64,000 nt of DNA from Paraflavitalea soli (GCF_003555545.1 NZ_CP032157.1:2608546-2672545); one strand, 5' to 3'; shown: positions 18,206 through 25,512, numbered from the stretch's first letter. Numbers and translations: made by a program. Notes: a model not told the origin generated them from the letters alone.

Positions 18206-19312
18206 ATGAATTCAATAATGCAAAAATTAACAATCACCAAGCAAATCCTATTAGTCTTTTTATTCATCGCATCAGGCACATCTATCAATGCACAGGAAGG
18301 GAAAAACAAAAGTGATAAATATGCTGACGCTTATAAAAAGTACCTGACTGCAACTTGTCCAATCAAAAAAGACAGTATCCGGCATTTTGTATATTTCTCC
18401 CGGGACAGAGAGATGATCGTTGATCATCCTTTGCTTTCGCATCCTATGTTTACAGGCGCGCAAATCATGTATTCCTGGAAAGACTTTGAGCCTCAAAAAG
18501 GGCAATATGACTTCTCCATTTTAAAGCAGGATTACGAGTATCTAAAAAAGTATGGCAAAAAAATATTTATCCAGCTACAAGACGTCACCTTCAATCCTGC
18601 TTACAAAGCAATTCCGGCCTATTTATTTACCGAAGAATTCGACGGCGGAGCTACCTTACAATATAATGATGAAGGGAAAGCTGAGGGATGGGTGGCAAAA
18701 CGCTGGAATAAGAAAGTAAGAGAACGGTTTGCCTTGCTCCTCCAGGCATTAGGAAAGGAATTTGATGGGAAAATAGAAGGCATTAACCTGCAGGAAACCG
18801 CCATTGGAGTAAGCTCAAAAACAGATCCCAGCTTTACTGAACAAGGTTATGTAAAGGGGTTAAAAGAAAATATGCTTGCTTTGAAAAAGGCTTTCCAGTC
18901 CTCCACCACCATGATATATGCCAATTTTATTCCCGGTGAATGGCTTCCCTGGGATGACAAAGGGTATCTACGCAGTATTTACCAATACGGTGAAGAGGTC
19001 GGTGTTGGATTGGGAGGTCCAGATTTAATGGTCACGAGAAAAGGGCAACTCAACCATGCGCTGGCTCTAATGCATGAAGGCCACTATACCGTTCCGATTG
19101 GAATTGCCGTGCAAGATGGTAATTATACCGGTAAAACAGGCGCAGATGCAGGCTACAATGAACATGATGATAAGGGGGAGAAATCACGAAAAAACCTTGT
19201 TCCCTTATTGCATGCTTTCGCAAAAGACTTTTTGCGGGTAAAATATATGTTCTGGGTAAACCAGGAACCTTATTTCAAAGAAGATGTGATGCCTTGTTTT
19301 TCGGGAGACTAA
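18206..19312 (+). CDS. Secreted TIM-barrel glycoside-hydrolase-like protein, family unassigned
   Basis: A 368-residue protein with a signal peptide (ITKQILLVFLFIASGTSINAQ). The mature region resembles a clan GH-A type beta/alpha barrel: an early YSWKDFEPQKGQYDFS motif (typical of strand 2-3 in such hydrolases), YGKKIFIQLQDV, then GKIEGINLQETAIG, where the glutamate in the N-x-Q-E-T context could be the acid/base, and a late FWVNQEPYF segment that could carry the nucleophile. The family cannot be fixed by eye. Sequence is more A/T-rich than neighbours, suggesting recent acquisition. The following gene starts 10 bases downstream, so the two are probably co-transcribed. Confidence 0.6.
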   Translation: MNSIMQKLTITKQILLVFLFIASGTSINAQEGKNKSDKYADAYKKYLTATCPIKKDSIRHFVYFSRDREMIVDHPLLSHPMFTGAQIMYSWKDFEPQKGQYDFSILKQDYEYLKKYGKKIFIQLQDVTFNPAYKAIPAYLFTEEFDGGATLQYNDEGKAEGWVAKRWNKKVRERFALLLQALGKEFDGKIEGINLQETAIGVSSKTDPSFTEQGYVKGLKENMLALKKAFQSSTTMIYANFIPGEWLPWDDKGYLRSIYQYGEEVGVGLGGPDLMVTRKGQLNHALALMHEGHYTVPIGIAVQDGNYTGKTGADAGYNEHDDKGEKSRKNLVPLLHAFAKDFLRVKYMFWVNQEPYFKEDVMPCFSGD

Positions 19313-19322
19313 TTATTAAACC

Positions 19323-20021
19323 ATGATAGACTTACGGCATATTAACCATCAAATTCGCTATGTCTCCAATTTTCAGGAGCTGGTTGCAGCCCCATTTAAG
19401 GGAGCTATTAATGCCATTTGCTGGAGCCGTAACCTCACAGGTGACTTTTCTGAGATTGTTAACAAGGTAACGCTTAGCGGCAATATAACGACCATTGAAC
19501 AAGAGGAGCTTTGTGCACTTGGGTTGAGTGAGCAAGGGCAGCTTGCCCGTGAAATTCTTCTACATGACTGGGAGGCCTTGAAAGCTCATGGAGCATTGCC
19601 CATCCTTAATGTGATCCAATACTATGACCGGGATGATAGCTATCCGTTTTTCCCAACAGATGTTTATTCTTTTCACGTAGATCGATCTCCTATTCCAACG
19701 GATACCTTTTTATGCACTTACCATGGTGAGCCGAGTGAAATATTGCCCAATGCGCAAGGGAGGCAAAAAGTACTTATTCCCGAAATACGTGATGAACTCA
19801 AAAAACTATACCAGGGGGCAGCGGAAGGTTTTGAATCGTTCTTAAGTGAACATTTCTTTGATCTGCACTATGAGGCAGAACCAGGTGCGCTCCCCATAAG
19901 CTTAGGCATTGGTCATCTGTGGAGATTGGCCGTGGATCATCCTGAAAGTCAGGTACCTCCCTGTCTTCACCGTGCACCCAGGGAAATATCCGGGCAGCCC
20001 AGGTTGTTGATGATCTGTTAA
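19323..20021 (+). CDS. DUF1826-like protein
   Basis: A 232-residue soluble protein without signal peptide. It resembles DUF1826 proteins: an early N-A-I-C-W-S-R-N-L segment, a central FHVDRSPIPTDTFLCTYHG (H-x-D-R-x-P-T-x-T) and a C-terminal HRAP ... PRLLMIC that fits the family's closing HRSP ... RLLL pattern. In other bacteria DUF1826 genes sit with zinc-homeostasis or metal-chaperone genes, but none is present here, so no role is claimed. The stretch before the final HRAP motif seems shorter than usual and might reflect a small deletion. It is last in a two-gene unit and is followed by a strong palindromic terminator. Confidence 0.5.
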   Translation: MIDLRHINHQIRYVSNFQELVAAPFKGAINAICWSRNLTGDFSEIVNKVTLSGNITTIEQEELCALGLSEQGQLAREILLHDWEALKAHGALPILNVIQYYDRDDSYPFFPTDVYSFHVDRSPIPTDTFLCTYHGEPSEILPNAQGRQKVLIPEIRDELKKLYQGAAEGFESFLSEHFFDLHYEAEPGALPISLGIGHLWRLAVDHPESQVPPCLHRAPREISGQPRLLMIC

Positions 20022-20059
20022 GCAGTCATTTTTAACAGCAAGCCGATAAATCTAAAATA

Positions 20060-20089
20060 ATAAACCCACAGCGTTCGCTGTGGGTTTAT
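20060..20089. terminator. Bidirectional terminator, perfect 14-bp stem
   Basis: ATAAACCCACAGCG and CGCTGTGGGTTTAT form a perfect inverted repeat around a 2-base centre. It lies between two convergent genes (DUF1826-like on plus, NTF2-like on minus), 38 and 28 bases from their ends, so it probably serves both. Confidence 0.85.
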
Positions 20090-20117
20090 CGTTTGCCGGG
20101 AAACTGAACAATTCCTT

Positions 20118-20501
20118 TTACGGTAGTTCCTGCCGATAGGAGACCTTATCCACAATCAGCCATTTCCCATCCAACTTTACCAGGTTAAACCGGTCAATGA
20201 ACCGGAAAGTGGCAAAAGTGAGTTGTACCTGTGCTGATCCCGTGTCTCCGTCCCAGGTATAGGAAAGTATCTTGGGTTGACAATCCTGTATGGTTGCCTT
20301 GGCCACCAGGTCCAGGTATTGCGGCAGTGCCCACTGGACCAACTTTCCGTCTATGATGGTCCTGATAAAGGCTTCGGGGTGAAAAGCTCCCCGCATTCTT
20401 TCGATGTCTAATACCGGACGTCCCTGCAGGTAATCGTTCAGCGTAAGCTGGATCAATTGCTGTTCCTCTTCAACTCCGACTTTGCTTGCTACAGTTTCCA
20501 T
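20118..20501 (-). CDS. NTF2-like / lumazine-binding-like domain protein
   Basis: A 127-residue single-domain protein of the NTF2-like superfamily (Lumazine_bd_2 or SnoaL type). The pattern is typical: N-terminal helices (QQLIQLTLNDYLQG, DIERMRGAFHPEAFIRTI), a short DGKLVQWALPQYL segment, then beta strands ending in RFIDRFNLVKLDGKWLIVDKVSY. No signal peptide. Such proteins may be enzymes or ligand carriers; no catalytic residues can be named. Monocistronic. Confidence 0.75.
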   Translation of the reverse strand: METVASKVGVEEEQQLIQLTLNDYLQGRPVLDIERMRGAFHPEAFIRTIIDGKLVQWALPQYLDLVAKATIQDCQPKILSYTWDGDTGSAQVQLTFATFRFIDRFNLVKLDGKWLIVDKVSYRQELP

Positions 20502-20621
20502 GTTTTTTGGCGCAAATCTATTTTAATGGCTTGCATACTTCCAAAAGTATATACGGTAAAACAAAATAGCTCTTTAAGTGTTTTACACACCAGATAAGCT
20601 TGATCACCATCCGCTTACTGC

Positions 20622-20650
20622 ACCCGCAGCTATTCCTGCGGGTTTTGTTT
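20622..20650 (+). terminator. Rho-independent terminator without an obvious upstream gene
   Basis: An 8-bp stem (ACCCGCAG / CTGCGGGT, loop CTATTC) followed by TTTGTTTTT on the plus strand. The nearest plus-strand gene ends about 600 bases upstream, beyond another terminator, so the ~100 bases before it could encode a small RNA or be what is left of a lost gene. Confidence 0.65.
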
Positions 20651-20743
20651 TTCCGGAATGACCGGATCGAACCAGCGCCCTTTGCGTCCGGTGAGCTTCC
20701 CATTAAGCATATAACCCGGAAGGGCATTCCAAAATAAAGTTCC
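20630..20743 (-). pseudogene. Possible C-terminal gene remnant
   Basis: Thirty-seven open codons bounded by stops at both ends read with protein-like composition (FWNALPGYMLNGKLTGRKG ... FDPVIPEKQ). There is no credible upstream start; an internal ATG at 20710 would give only 26 residues. The stop codon lies in the loop of the neighbouring hairpin. I read it as the tail of a decayed gene; the family is not recognised. Confidence 0.3.
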
Positions 20744-20865
20744 CTATTGATTGGTACCGCTACCCGGTTCAGTTGTTATTATAATAGAATATGATAGGAC
20801 GACCTGGTGACCGGCGTCCTTGTTCAAAGAAAATCCATCCAATAACCTATAACATTAATCAAAGA

Positions 20866-21627
20866 ATGAAAAGATTAACCAGCCAACACGTACTGGCATT
20901 GTTTGCGATCGTATCGCTTATTATCCTCGAAGGTTGTAGAAAAGACATAGACATGCCTGTGGCGCCAGACCTGAACCAGCTTTATGCCACTGCCATTGAT
21001 GATGCCATGATCACTGAAAACATAGAAAGGATCGACACGCTGTGGCCTATTTCGAATGCCAATAGCAGGTTGCAATGGAAAACGGTGCATGGTAAGCAAT
21101 ATGTGTTGATGGCTACTTTTATGCGTTTCCCTTCCAGCTATCCGGAAGGGGATTCGATCACCACCACCTGGGGTGATGCCTGGTTATTCATTCCCCAGCA
21201 AATGAAAATGCGCATTGGCGGGAGTTTTAAAGCTGACTCTGATACGTTGCTGCGTATCTGTCAGCTGTTGGGTTTGCCGCCGGTAAACAGCCGTACGAAT
21301 ACCCATATTGCCGAAATGTGGGTTCCGGCTGATAGTTTACAGCGCCCGGCAGGCAATCCGGCAATCAATACTACGGCCGCCAATGAAGTATTGATCAGCG
21401 GCGCCTCCCCCTCTTACACCTCCTGGTTTAACAATTATATCATCTACGCGTATTATCATACTCTTACCAGCGCCACGGACTTCCACTATCCGTGGACCCG
21501 GTTAGGCTATACCTTCGACTGGGCACCTACTGCCCATGAAGTGGGGCTAAGCGAATACGTATTGCGGGCCAACACCGGCTGCTGGGTAAACAAAACGCGA
21601 ACGGCCAGTGGTTATTTTAAGGAATGA
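20866..21627 (+). CDS. Hypothetical lipoprotein, 253 aa
   Basis: A lipoprotein: MKRLTSQHVLALFAIVSLIILEGC is a signal sequence with lipobox cysteine at residue 24. I start at ATG 20866; the frame upstream to 20791 has no signal-like character. The mature protein has many W, Y and T residues (LWPISNANSRLQWKTVHGKQ, TTTWGDAWLF, SYTSWFNNYIIYAYYHTL), suggesting a beta-rich periplasmic or surface domain, but no family or motif is recognised. No neighbours are close enough to suggest an operon. Confidence 0.7.
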   Translation: MKRLTSQHVLALFAIVSLIILEGCRKDIDMPVAPDLNQLYATAIDDAMITENIERIDTLWPISNANSRLQWKTVHGKQYVLMATFMRFPSSYPEGDSITTTWGDAWLFIPQQMKMRIGGSFKADSDTLLRICQLLGLPPVNSRTNTHIAEMWVPADSLQRPAGNPAINTTAANEVLISGASPSYTSWFNNYIIYAYYHTLTSATDFHYPWTRLGYTFDWAPTAHEVGLSEYVLRANTGCWVNKTRTASGYFKE

Positions 21628-21761
21628 GGTAACTCCCTGGTTAGCCGCTACAATTCGTTTCGACAACATATACCGCTGTTTGGGGTTTGGGTGCTCTATA
21701 GCTTACCCGTAAAGATCCCTATAGTAGTCCCAGAGAGATCCCAGAAGAATACTACCACTAT

Positions 21762-21805
21762 GGCCTCTATAAGAGCTCTATAACTGCTCTATAATAGCTC
21801 TATAA
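21762..21805. repeat. Tandem repeat, four 11-bp units
   Basis: Four consecutive 11-bp units: GGCCTCTATAA, GAGCTCTATAA, CTGCTCTATAA, TAGCTCTATAA. The last eight bases (CTCTATAA) are invariant and the first three vary. It overlaps the 3' end of the 61-codon minus-strand frame. Confidence 0.85.
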
Positions 21806-21963
21806 CTTTTTGGAATAAATTTGACTTCCTGTTCCTGATAGCCTATTTCTGTCACCCTGACTTCCCCTGGCACTGAGTAAACACACAACATGTGTCGTGC
21901 CAAATCCAAAAGTGGCATGGCCGTTTTTGTTATTTTCGTATATTTTGTAAAAAATCGACGCAC
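21778..21963 (-). CDS. Doubtful 61-aa open frame starting inside an inverted repeat
   Basis: The frame starts at a GTG within the loop of the inverted repeat at 21946-21982 and ends inside the 11-bp array. The central part (MPLLDLARHMLCVYSVPGEV ... EIGYQEQEVKFIPKSYR) has plausible protein composition, while the N-terminus is encoded by the repeat arm and the C-terminus by the array. It could be a remnant whose ends were replaced by repeats. I do not recognise a family. Confidence 0.25.
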   Translation of the reverse strand: MRRFFTKYTKITKTAMPLLDLARHMLCVYSVPGEVRVTEIGYQEQEVKFIPKSYRAIIEQL

Positions 21964-21982
21964 ATTACGTCGATTTTTTACA
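21946..21982. repeat. Perfect 15-bp inverted repeat, 7-bp loop
   Basis: TGTAAAAAATCGACG and CGTCGATTTTTTACA flank the 7-base spacer CACATTA. Beyond the perfect arms the match continues for about eight more bases with three mismatches (GTATA ... TATAC). A further partial copy of the inner motif (AATAGACG) follows at about 21993-22000. The shape fits a recombinase site or operator better than a terminator, since no GC-rich stem with a T-tail is present. Confidence 0.75.
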
Positions 21983-22147
21983 TTTTATACAAAATAGACG
22001 AATTCAGCCATCAGGCATTTGGAAACGGGTATCCGAATGTCGTACGTTTGTAGGGAACAGTTACCAAAGCAATCGACTATGTGGACGGGGCCCCTAAGCA
22101 TGGTTGATGGAAACTACTAAGTGTTGTGCAACACTTGCAGATGAAAA

Positions 22148-22189
22148 GCTACGAGCCACGAGCTTCGAGCTACGAGCCTTAAGCTTCGA
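22148..22189. repeat. Heptamer array, unit GCTACGA
   Basis: Six units: GCTACGA, GCCACGA, GCTTCGA, GCTACGA, GCCTTAA, GCTTCGA. The same unit recurs at 43629, 50745 and 60325. Confidence 0.8.
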
Positions 22190-22317
22190 ATCTTTTGAAG
22201 GCGCATTCGCTGTTAAGTGATAGCGATTGGCGGTTGACTGATTGGTTTTTAGCTGTCAACTGAGGGCTATTGCCACTGGTATTGATCCTTTGTTTCCCGG
22301 ATCTGAATCTATGATGA

Positions 22318-22479
22318 ATGGCTGCGGAACATTTACGAGAGGAAGAACGGGATAAAAACAGGGAGGCAGAAGCCAGGATTTGGTTGCTGGTTAAAAACGA
22401 TCAGCGCCTGGCCGGAAAGCGGCGGCATCGTTGCGGGCAATCCTGTCTGCGCGGATGTTTCCGGGTATCCGGAGGGTAA
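22318..22479 (+). CDS. Possible small ORF, 53 aa
   Basis: ATG to TAA, 53 residues: a strongly charged N-terminal half (MAAEHLREEERDKNREAEAR) and then a hydrophobic stretch IWLLVKNDQRL before a cysteine- and arginine-rich tail. An intrinsic terminator follows 36 bases later on the same strand, which is the best argument for it being transcribed. The tail composition is unusual and may indicate a frameshift. No family recognised. Confidence 0.25.
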   Translation: MAAEHLREEERDKNREAEARIWLLVKNDQRLAGKRRHRCGQSCLRGCFRVSGG

Positions 22480-22514
22480 ATAAAAACTGGTTCTTTTATC
22501 AGAGATATGATAAT

Positions 22515-22547
22515 AGCCCTGCTCCCTACATTGGAGCGGGGCTTTTT
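22515..22547 (+). terminator. Rho-independent terminator
   Basis: An 11-bp stem (AGCCCTGCTCC / GGAGCGGGGCT, one G-U pair), 7-base loop, then TTTT on the plus strand. The only plus-strand candidate upstream is the 53-codon frame at 22318. Confidence 0.75.
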
Positions 22548-22669
22548 GTGAGTGGTGAATGGAGTTCACCAACCATTGGTAAGTGTCGAGTATGAAACAA
22601 CCGGGCATGCTGACTCGCTGCAAGAGTTAATGTTGGCCTTGACCCAAATGAGGAAAGTTGCATCGAAAT

Positions 22670-22699
22670 AAGATCACAGGACGTTGATCCTGTGATCTT
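22670..22699 (-). terminator. Hairpin downstream of the SDR gene
   Basis: A perfect 12-bp stem (AAGATCACAGGA / TCCTGTGATCTT) with loop CGTTGA lies 39 bases beyond the stop codon of the minus-strand SDR gene. The T-tail on the minus strand is weak (TATTTC). Confidence 0.6.
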
Positions 22700-22738
22700 T
22701 CGGATATATAGTTTTGTAAATGAGTATATCGACAGGGC

Positions 22739-23497
22739 TTAGCGTTGGTTTTCAGGTTTAGAGATCCAGTCAACATATTCACTTTCCCCCAGGTAAACAG
22801 GGTTTTCAGGTGTAAGTGTTGTTTTATGGAGTGTTACACCGGAATAAGTAGCATTGGCATCGGTTATCACTTCCAATGTTTTTTTGGTACCCTGTTGGTA
22901 TATTTTTATCCATTCATCCAGCCTGAACTGTTCCGGCCCGCCGATTTCCACCATCTTGTTTTTAGGGCTTTCTGTAGCAATTTTAGCCAGGAAAGCAGCT
23001 ACATCCTTACTGGCGATGGGTTGTATCAAGGCATCAGAAAGTCTTACTTTTCCATCATCCGAAGTGCTCATGGCCACAATACCGCCGGCGAATTCAAAAA
23101 ATTGGGTTGCGTGCACAATAGTAAATGGGATGCCCGATGCTTTGATGAGATTTTCCTGTACCAATTTAGCGCGAAAATATCCGCCATCCTGCATTTTTTC
23201 TGTCCCTACCACAGATAAGGCAATGTGATGTTGCACGCCTGCGGCCTTTTCTGCACGCATCAGATTTTCGTTTGAAACTTTAAAAAAGTTCATTACCGGC
23301 TCGTCAGCAAATGATGGCGAATTGGATACATCCACTACCACGTTGGCGGTTTTAAGTACTTCCTCCAATCCTTCACCGGTCAGGGTGTTAACACCTGTAT
23401 TGGGTGAAGCAGCTATTACTTCGTGTTGTTGTTGTGCCAGAATATTTACAAGTTGGCTTCCGATAAGTCCGGTGCCGCCGATGATTACAATTTTCAT
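22739..23497 (-). CDS. NmrA-like/atypical SDR NAD(P)-binding protein
   Basis: A 252-residue Rossmann-fold protein with the N-terminal dinucleotide motif MKIVIIGGTGLIGSQLVNIL, the SNSPSF and VSNENLMRAEKAAGVQHHIALS segments typical of atypical SDRs (NAD(P)H-binding/NmrA type), and a middle GIPFTIVHATQFFEF. The classical Y-x3-K pair is absent, as is usual in this subgroup. Members act as redox sensors or small-molecule reductases; no substrate can be named. It is divergent from an NTF2-like gene, with a 32-bp perfect palindrome between them (23547-23578), so both are probably controlled by one regulator. Confidence 0.85.
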   Translation of the reverse strand: MKIVIIGGTGLIGSQLVNILAQQQHEVIAASPNTGVNTLTGEGLEEVLKTANVVVDVSNSPSFADEPVMNFFKVSNENLMRAEKAAGVQHHIALSVVGTEKMQDGGYFRAKLVQENLIKASGIPFTIVHATQFFEFAGGIVAMSTSDDGKVRLSDALIQPIASKDVAAFLAKIATESPKNKMVEIGGPEQFRLDEWIKIYQQGTKKTLEVITDANATYSGVTLHKTTLTPENPVYLGESEYVDWISKPENQR

Positions 23498-23546
23498 TGC
23501 TTTTTGTTTATTGTTATTAATAAAGCAAAAGTGAGCATTGAAAATC

Positions 23547-23578
23547 TGTAAAAACTTAAACTGGTTTAAGTTTTTACA
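23547..23578. promoter_or_regulatory. Palindromic operator candidate between divergent genes
   Basis: TGTAAAAACTTAAAC and GTTTAAGTTTTTACA are perfect inverted arms of 15 bp separated by TG. The element lies 49 bases from the SDR start and 76 bases from the NTF2-like start. It contains ACTTAAAC...GTTTAAGT, the kind of A/T-rich palindrome bound by winged-helix regulators; the HxlR gene at 25499 and the Crp/Fnr gene at 24108 are candidates. It has no GC-rich stem or T-tail, so a terminator is unlikely. Confidence 0.65.
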
Positions 23579-23654
23579 ACGATGCAGTTTTCATTTTTGT
23601 ACTGCAAAAGACAGCCTTAGGGTTTATGTTTAAATTTTTAAAAAATAGAAAAAA

Positions 23655-24029
23655 ATGAATAGCGAAAATTTAATTGAGCTGACAAAAGAGCTTATCTATG
23701 AGGCGACACATTTTAATGTTGCTTATGTAAAACAAATTTATGCGGACAATTTGCTCATTGTTAAAGTTGACAAAACCGGCGTGGTCGATACGATGAACAA
23801 AGAACAGCTGGTAGGTTTTGTAAAAGGGAACAGTGACGCCAAAGCAGCACCATTCTCTACCAAAGCTGAATTTCATTACGCTGTTTGTGATGGGAATATG
23901 GGTATGGTAATAATGACGCGGGATCTGGAGCTGGATGGAAAGTCGGCCCCCAAATTCTTTACACTGATCTGGGAATACGCTTCAGGAAGGTGGCAGGTGA
24001 CTAAGGAATCTTGTCTTGCGCTTAATTAA
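23655..24029 (+). CDS. NTF2-like (DUF4440-type) small protein
   Basis: A 124-residue cytosolic protein with the NTF2-like pattern: N-terminal helix (ENLIELTKELIYEATHFN), YVKQIYADNLLIVKVDKTG, MNKEQLVGFVKG, then beta strands ending FFTLIWEYASGRWQVTKES. Members include ketosteroid isomerase-like and SnoaL-like enzymes, but no catalytic residues can be singled out. It shares a divergent promoter region with the SDR gene, suggesting a common oxidative or xenobiotic response; that is inference. Sequence is fairly A/T-rich. Confidence 0.75.
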   Translation: MNSENLIELTKELIYEATHFNVAYVKQIYADNLLIVKVDKTGVVDTMNKEQLVGFVKGNSDAKAAPFSTKAEFHYAVCDGNMGMVIMTRDLELDGKSAPKFFTLIWEYASGRWQVTKESCLALN

Positions 24030-24058
24030 TGGGATGTTTTCCGGTCAAAACCTGCTAT

Positions 24059-24101
24059 ATGCTTTCAGTGCTGTTGCTTTTGTCAACAGGACTGAAAGCA
24101 T
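24059..24101. terminator. Long hairpin between convergent genes
   Basis: ATGCTTTCAGT / ACTGAAAGCAT pair over 11 bp; after a single mismatched pair (G/G) CTGTTG / CAACAG add six more. It lies between the NTF2-like gene (plus) and the Crp/Fnr gene (minus). There is no T-run, but the placement suggests termination of both. Confidence 0.65.
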
Positions 24102-24107
24102 TGTGCA

Positions 24108-24686
24108 TTATTTAGGAAACACTTTTTTGCGAATTTCACTTAAATATTCTGGGGTAAACCCTAAAAAAGAGGCAATGAGGTATTGTGGTACGCGTTGTAC
24201 GAATTCAGGATGCTTGCGTACTAATTCATAATAAAACTCTTCCTTTGAAAGCGAAAAAAGATACTTGACACGCATTTGTGCGGCGGCATATGCTCTTTGG
24301 TAAACAAACCGGAAATAGCGCTCCATCACAGGATGGGCCGCAAGCAGTTTTTCCTGGTTTTCCTGGGTGATATATAGTATTGCTGATCTTTCTACTGCCT
24401 GTATATAAAATTCGGTTCTCAACTTATGTTCATAGGCAATGTTGTCAGTGATCCACCAGGTTTCAATGGCAAATTCGACGGTTTGTTCGATTCCTTTTTC
24501 GTTGATATAGAATTTCCGTAGTAATCCTTCCAGTACAAAAAAATGACGTTTACAGACCTGTCCCTCTTCCAGTAGATTTTCTTTTTTGGCAACGAATTTA
24601 GTATCAAAGAATACTATAATTTCTTCAAATTGATCATCAGAAATTTTTATAAACTTTTCTACATGTTGACGGAATACCTGAGACAT
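24108..24686 (-). CDS. Crp/Fnr-family transcriptional regulator
   Basis: A 192-residue regulator. Residues about 10-120 form a cyclic-nucleotide-binding-like beta barrel (FVAKKENLLEEGQVCKRHFF, VLEGLLRKFYINEKG), then a dimer helix and a C-terminal helix-turn-helix (VQRVPQYLIASFLGFTPEYLS, EIRKKV). The canonical cAMP-contacting residues are not evident, as in many Bacteroidota members, so the ligand is unknown. The gene is adjacent to and convergent with the NTF2-like gene, making it a candidate local regulator of the SDR/NTF2/cupin group. Confidence 0.85.
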   Translation of the reverse strand: MSQVFRQHVEKFIKISDDQFEEIIVFFDTKFVAKKENLLEEGQVCKRHFFVLEGLLRKFYINEKGIEQTVEFAIETWWITDNIAYEHKLRTEFYIQAVERSAILYITQENQEKLLAAHPVMERYFRFVYQRAYAAAQMRVKYLFSLSKEEFYYELVRKHPEFVQRVPQYLIASFLGFTPEYLSEIRKKVFPK

Positions 24687-24730
24687 TGATTAGTTATAAA
24701 TTTATTTATTACAATAAAAATACAAATTAA

Positions 24731-24862
24731 TCCCCGGAAGGAATACCATATAACTTCAGAAACGAGACATTTCGAACCACAAAGATCAATGAGGGCCCTA
24801 TTTTCAATACGGAAAACGAAATTGATTTTGCAGCTGAAGCATTACGGAAAGAACTGGCTTGA
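24731..24862 (+). pseudogene. C-terminal gene fragment, 43 codons
   Basis: A plus-strand reading frame directly after an in-frame TAA runs for 43 codons to TGA and reads like the tail of a real protein (SPEGIPYNFRNETFRTTKIN, EGPIFNTENEIDFAAEALRK, ELA). There is no start codon of sensible context, so the rest of the gene has been lost. It sits between the Crp/Fnr and cupin genes. The fold resembles the C-terminus of a PLP-dependent or similar metabolic enzyme, but I cannot name it. Confidence 0.5.
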
Positions 24863-24917
24863 TAAACGTACCTACTTTCCATTTGGTAAGTAACGATTTT
24901 CGCGCAGGTGAATGGCA

Positions 24918-24925
24918 TAGTTTTG
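24918..24925 (+). promoter_or_regulatory. -7 promoter element for the cupin gene
   Basis: TAGTTTTG matches the Bacteroidota -7 consensus TAnnTTTG at all fixed positions and lies 23 bases before ATG 24949. A TTTG upstream (24881-24884) is too distant (33 bases) to be a standard -33 partner. Confidence 0.45.
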
Positions 24926-24948
24926 TGCAAAAGCAAAATCATTTCCGT

Positions 24949-25512
24949 ATGCTCAACAGAAGGACTTTTTTAGGGTTCACAGGTGTTCTGGGAAGCACCC
25001 TTTTGCAAAACAATGCATTTGCTGCCAGTGAAGCGCACAACATGGAGCCGCTGCTTGCAAAACCAGCGCTCGACAACTCATATTGGTATCTTGGTCACCT
25101 GCTGTCGGTACTGCTTAGTGCGGAGAAAACAGGAGGTTTGCTGGCTCTTTTAAAAGTTACAGAGATAAAAGGGCTTGAACCTCCGCCCCATACGCATACC
25201 AGGGAAGACGAGCTATTCTACCTGTTGAACGGGGAAATTGAATTCCTTGTAGGAGGAAAAACATATAAAGCCGCTTCCGGCGATTGCATGTTCCTGCCCA
25301 GAAATATTGTGCATTCTTTCAGGGTTTTGACAGACCAATCGGACGTAGTGATGCTGCTGACGCCGGGAGGTTTTGAAAAATATTTTATTGAGATGAGTGA
25401 GAAAGCGCCGGAATTAAAACAGCCACCACGGCCATCTGGTCCACCGGATATTCCACGGCTTATTGCCACTGCTAAAAAATACGGCATACAATTTCCGACT
25501 AATCCCGGTTAA
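24949..25512 (+). CDS. Cupin-domain protein with Tat-like signal
   Basis: A 187-residue protein. Starting at ATG 24949 exposes a twin-arginine-like leader (LNRRTFLGFTGVLGSTLLQ ... AFAA); the frame is open upstream but runs into the pseudogene and promoter. The mature part is a quercetin-dioxygenase-like cupin with metal-binding residues PPHTHTREDELFYLLNG (H-x-H and E) and a second motif with FLPRNIVHSFRV (H). Such proteins bind Fe, Mn or Ni and may be dioxygenases, isomerases or sensors. Its last 14 bases overlap the convergent HxlR gene. Confidence 0.8.
   Translation: MLNRRTFLGFTGVLGSTLLQNNAFAASEAHNMEPLLAKPALDNSYWYLGHLLSVLLSAEKTGGLLALLKVTEIKGLEPPPHTHTREDELFYLLNGEIEFLVGGKTYKAASGDCMFLPRNIVHSFRVLTDQSDVVMLLTPGGFEKYFIEMSEKAPELKQPPRPSGPPDIPRLIATAKKYGIQFPTNPG

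Larger units (their letters stand above)
20502..20865. other. Intergenic region with a terminator and a gene remnant
   Basis: A 364-bp gap between the NTF2-like gene and the lipoprotein gene, holding the hairpin at 20622-20650 and a minus-strand open stretch at 20630-20743 that looks like a gene tail. No intact gene, tRNA or clear promoter is seen. Confidence 0.5.
21628..22738. other. 1.1-kb repeat-rich region without an established gene
   Basis: This gap contains an 11-bp tandem array (21762-21805), a minus-strand GTG-started open frame of 61 codons (21778-21963), a perfect 15-bp inverted repeat (21946-21982), a heptamer array (22148-22189), a 53-codon plus-strand frame (22318-22479) and two hairpins (22515-22547, 22670-22699). 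No transposase is recognisable. It looks like the scar of a mobile or recombined element. Confidence 0.5.

Noticed and set aside
20518-20727. Minus-strand 69-codon frame
   Set aside because: Cysteine-rich and shifted relative to the more protein-like remnant frame at 20630-20743.
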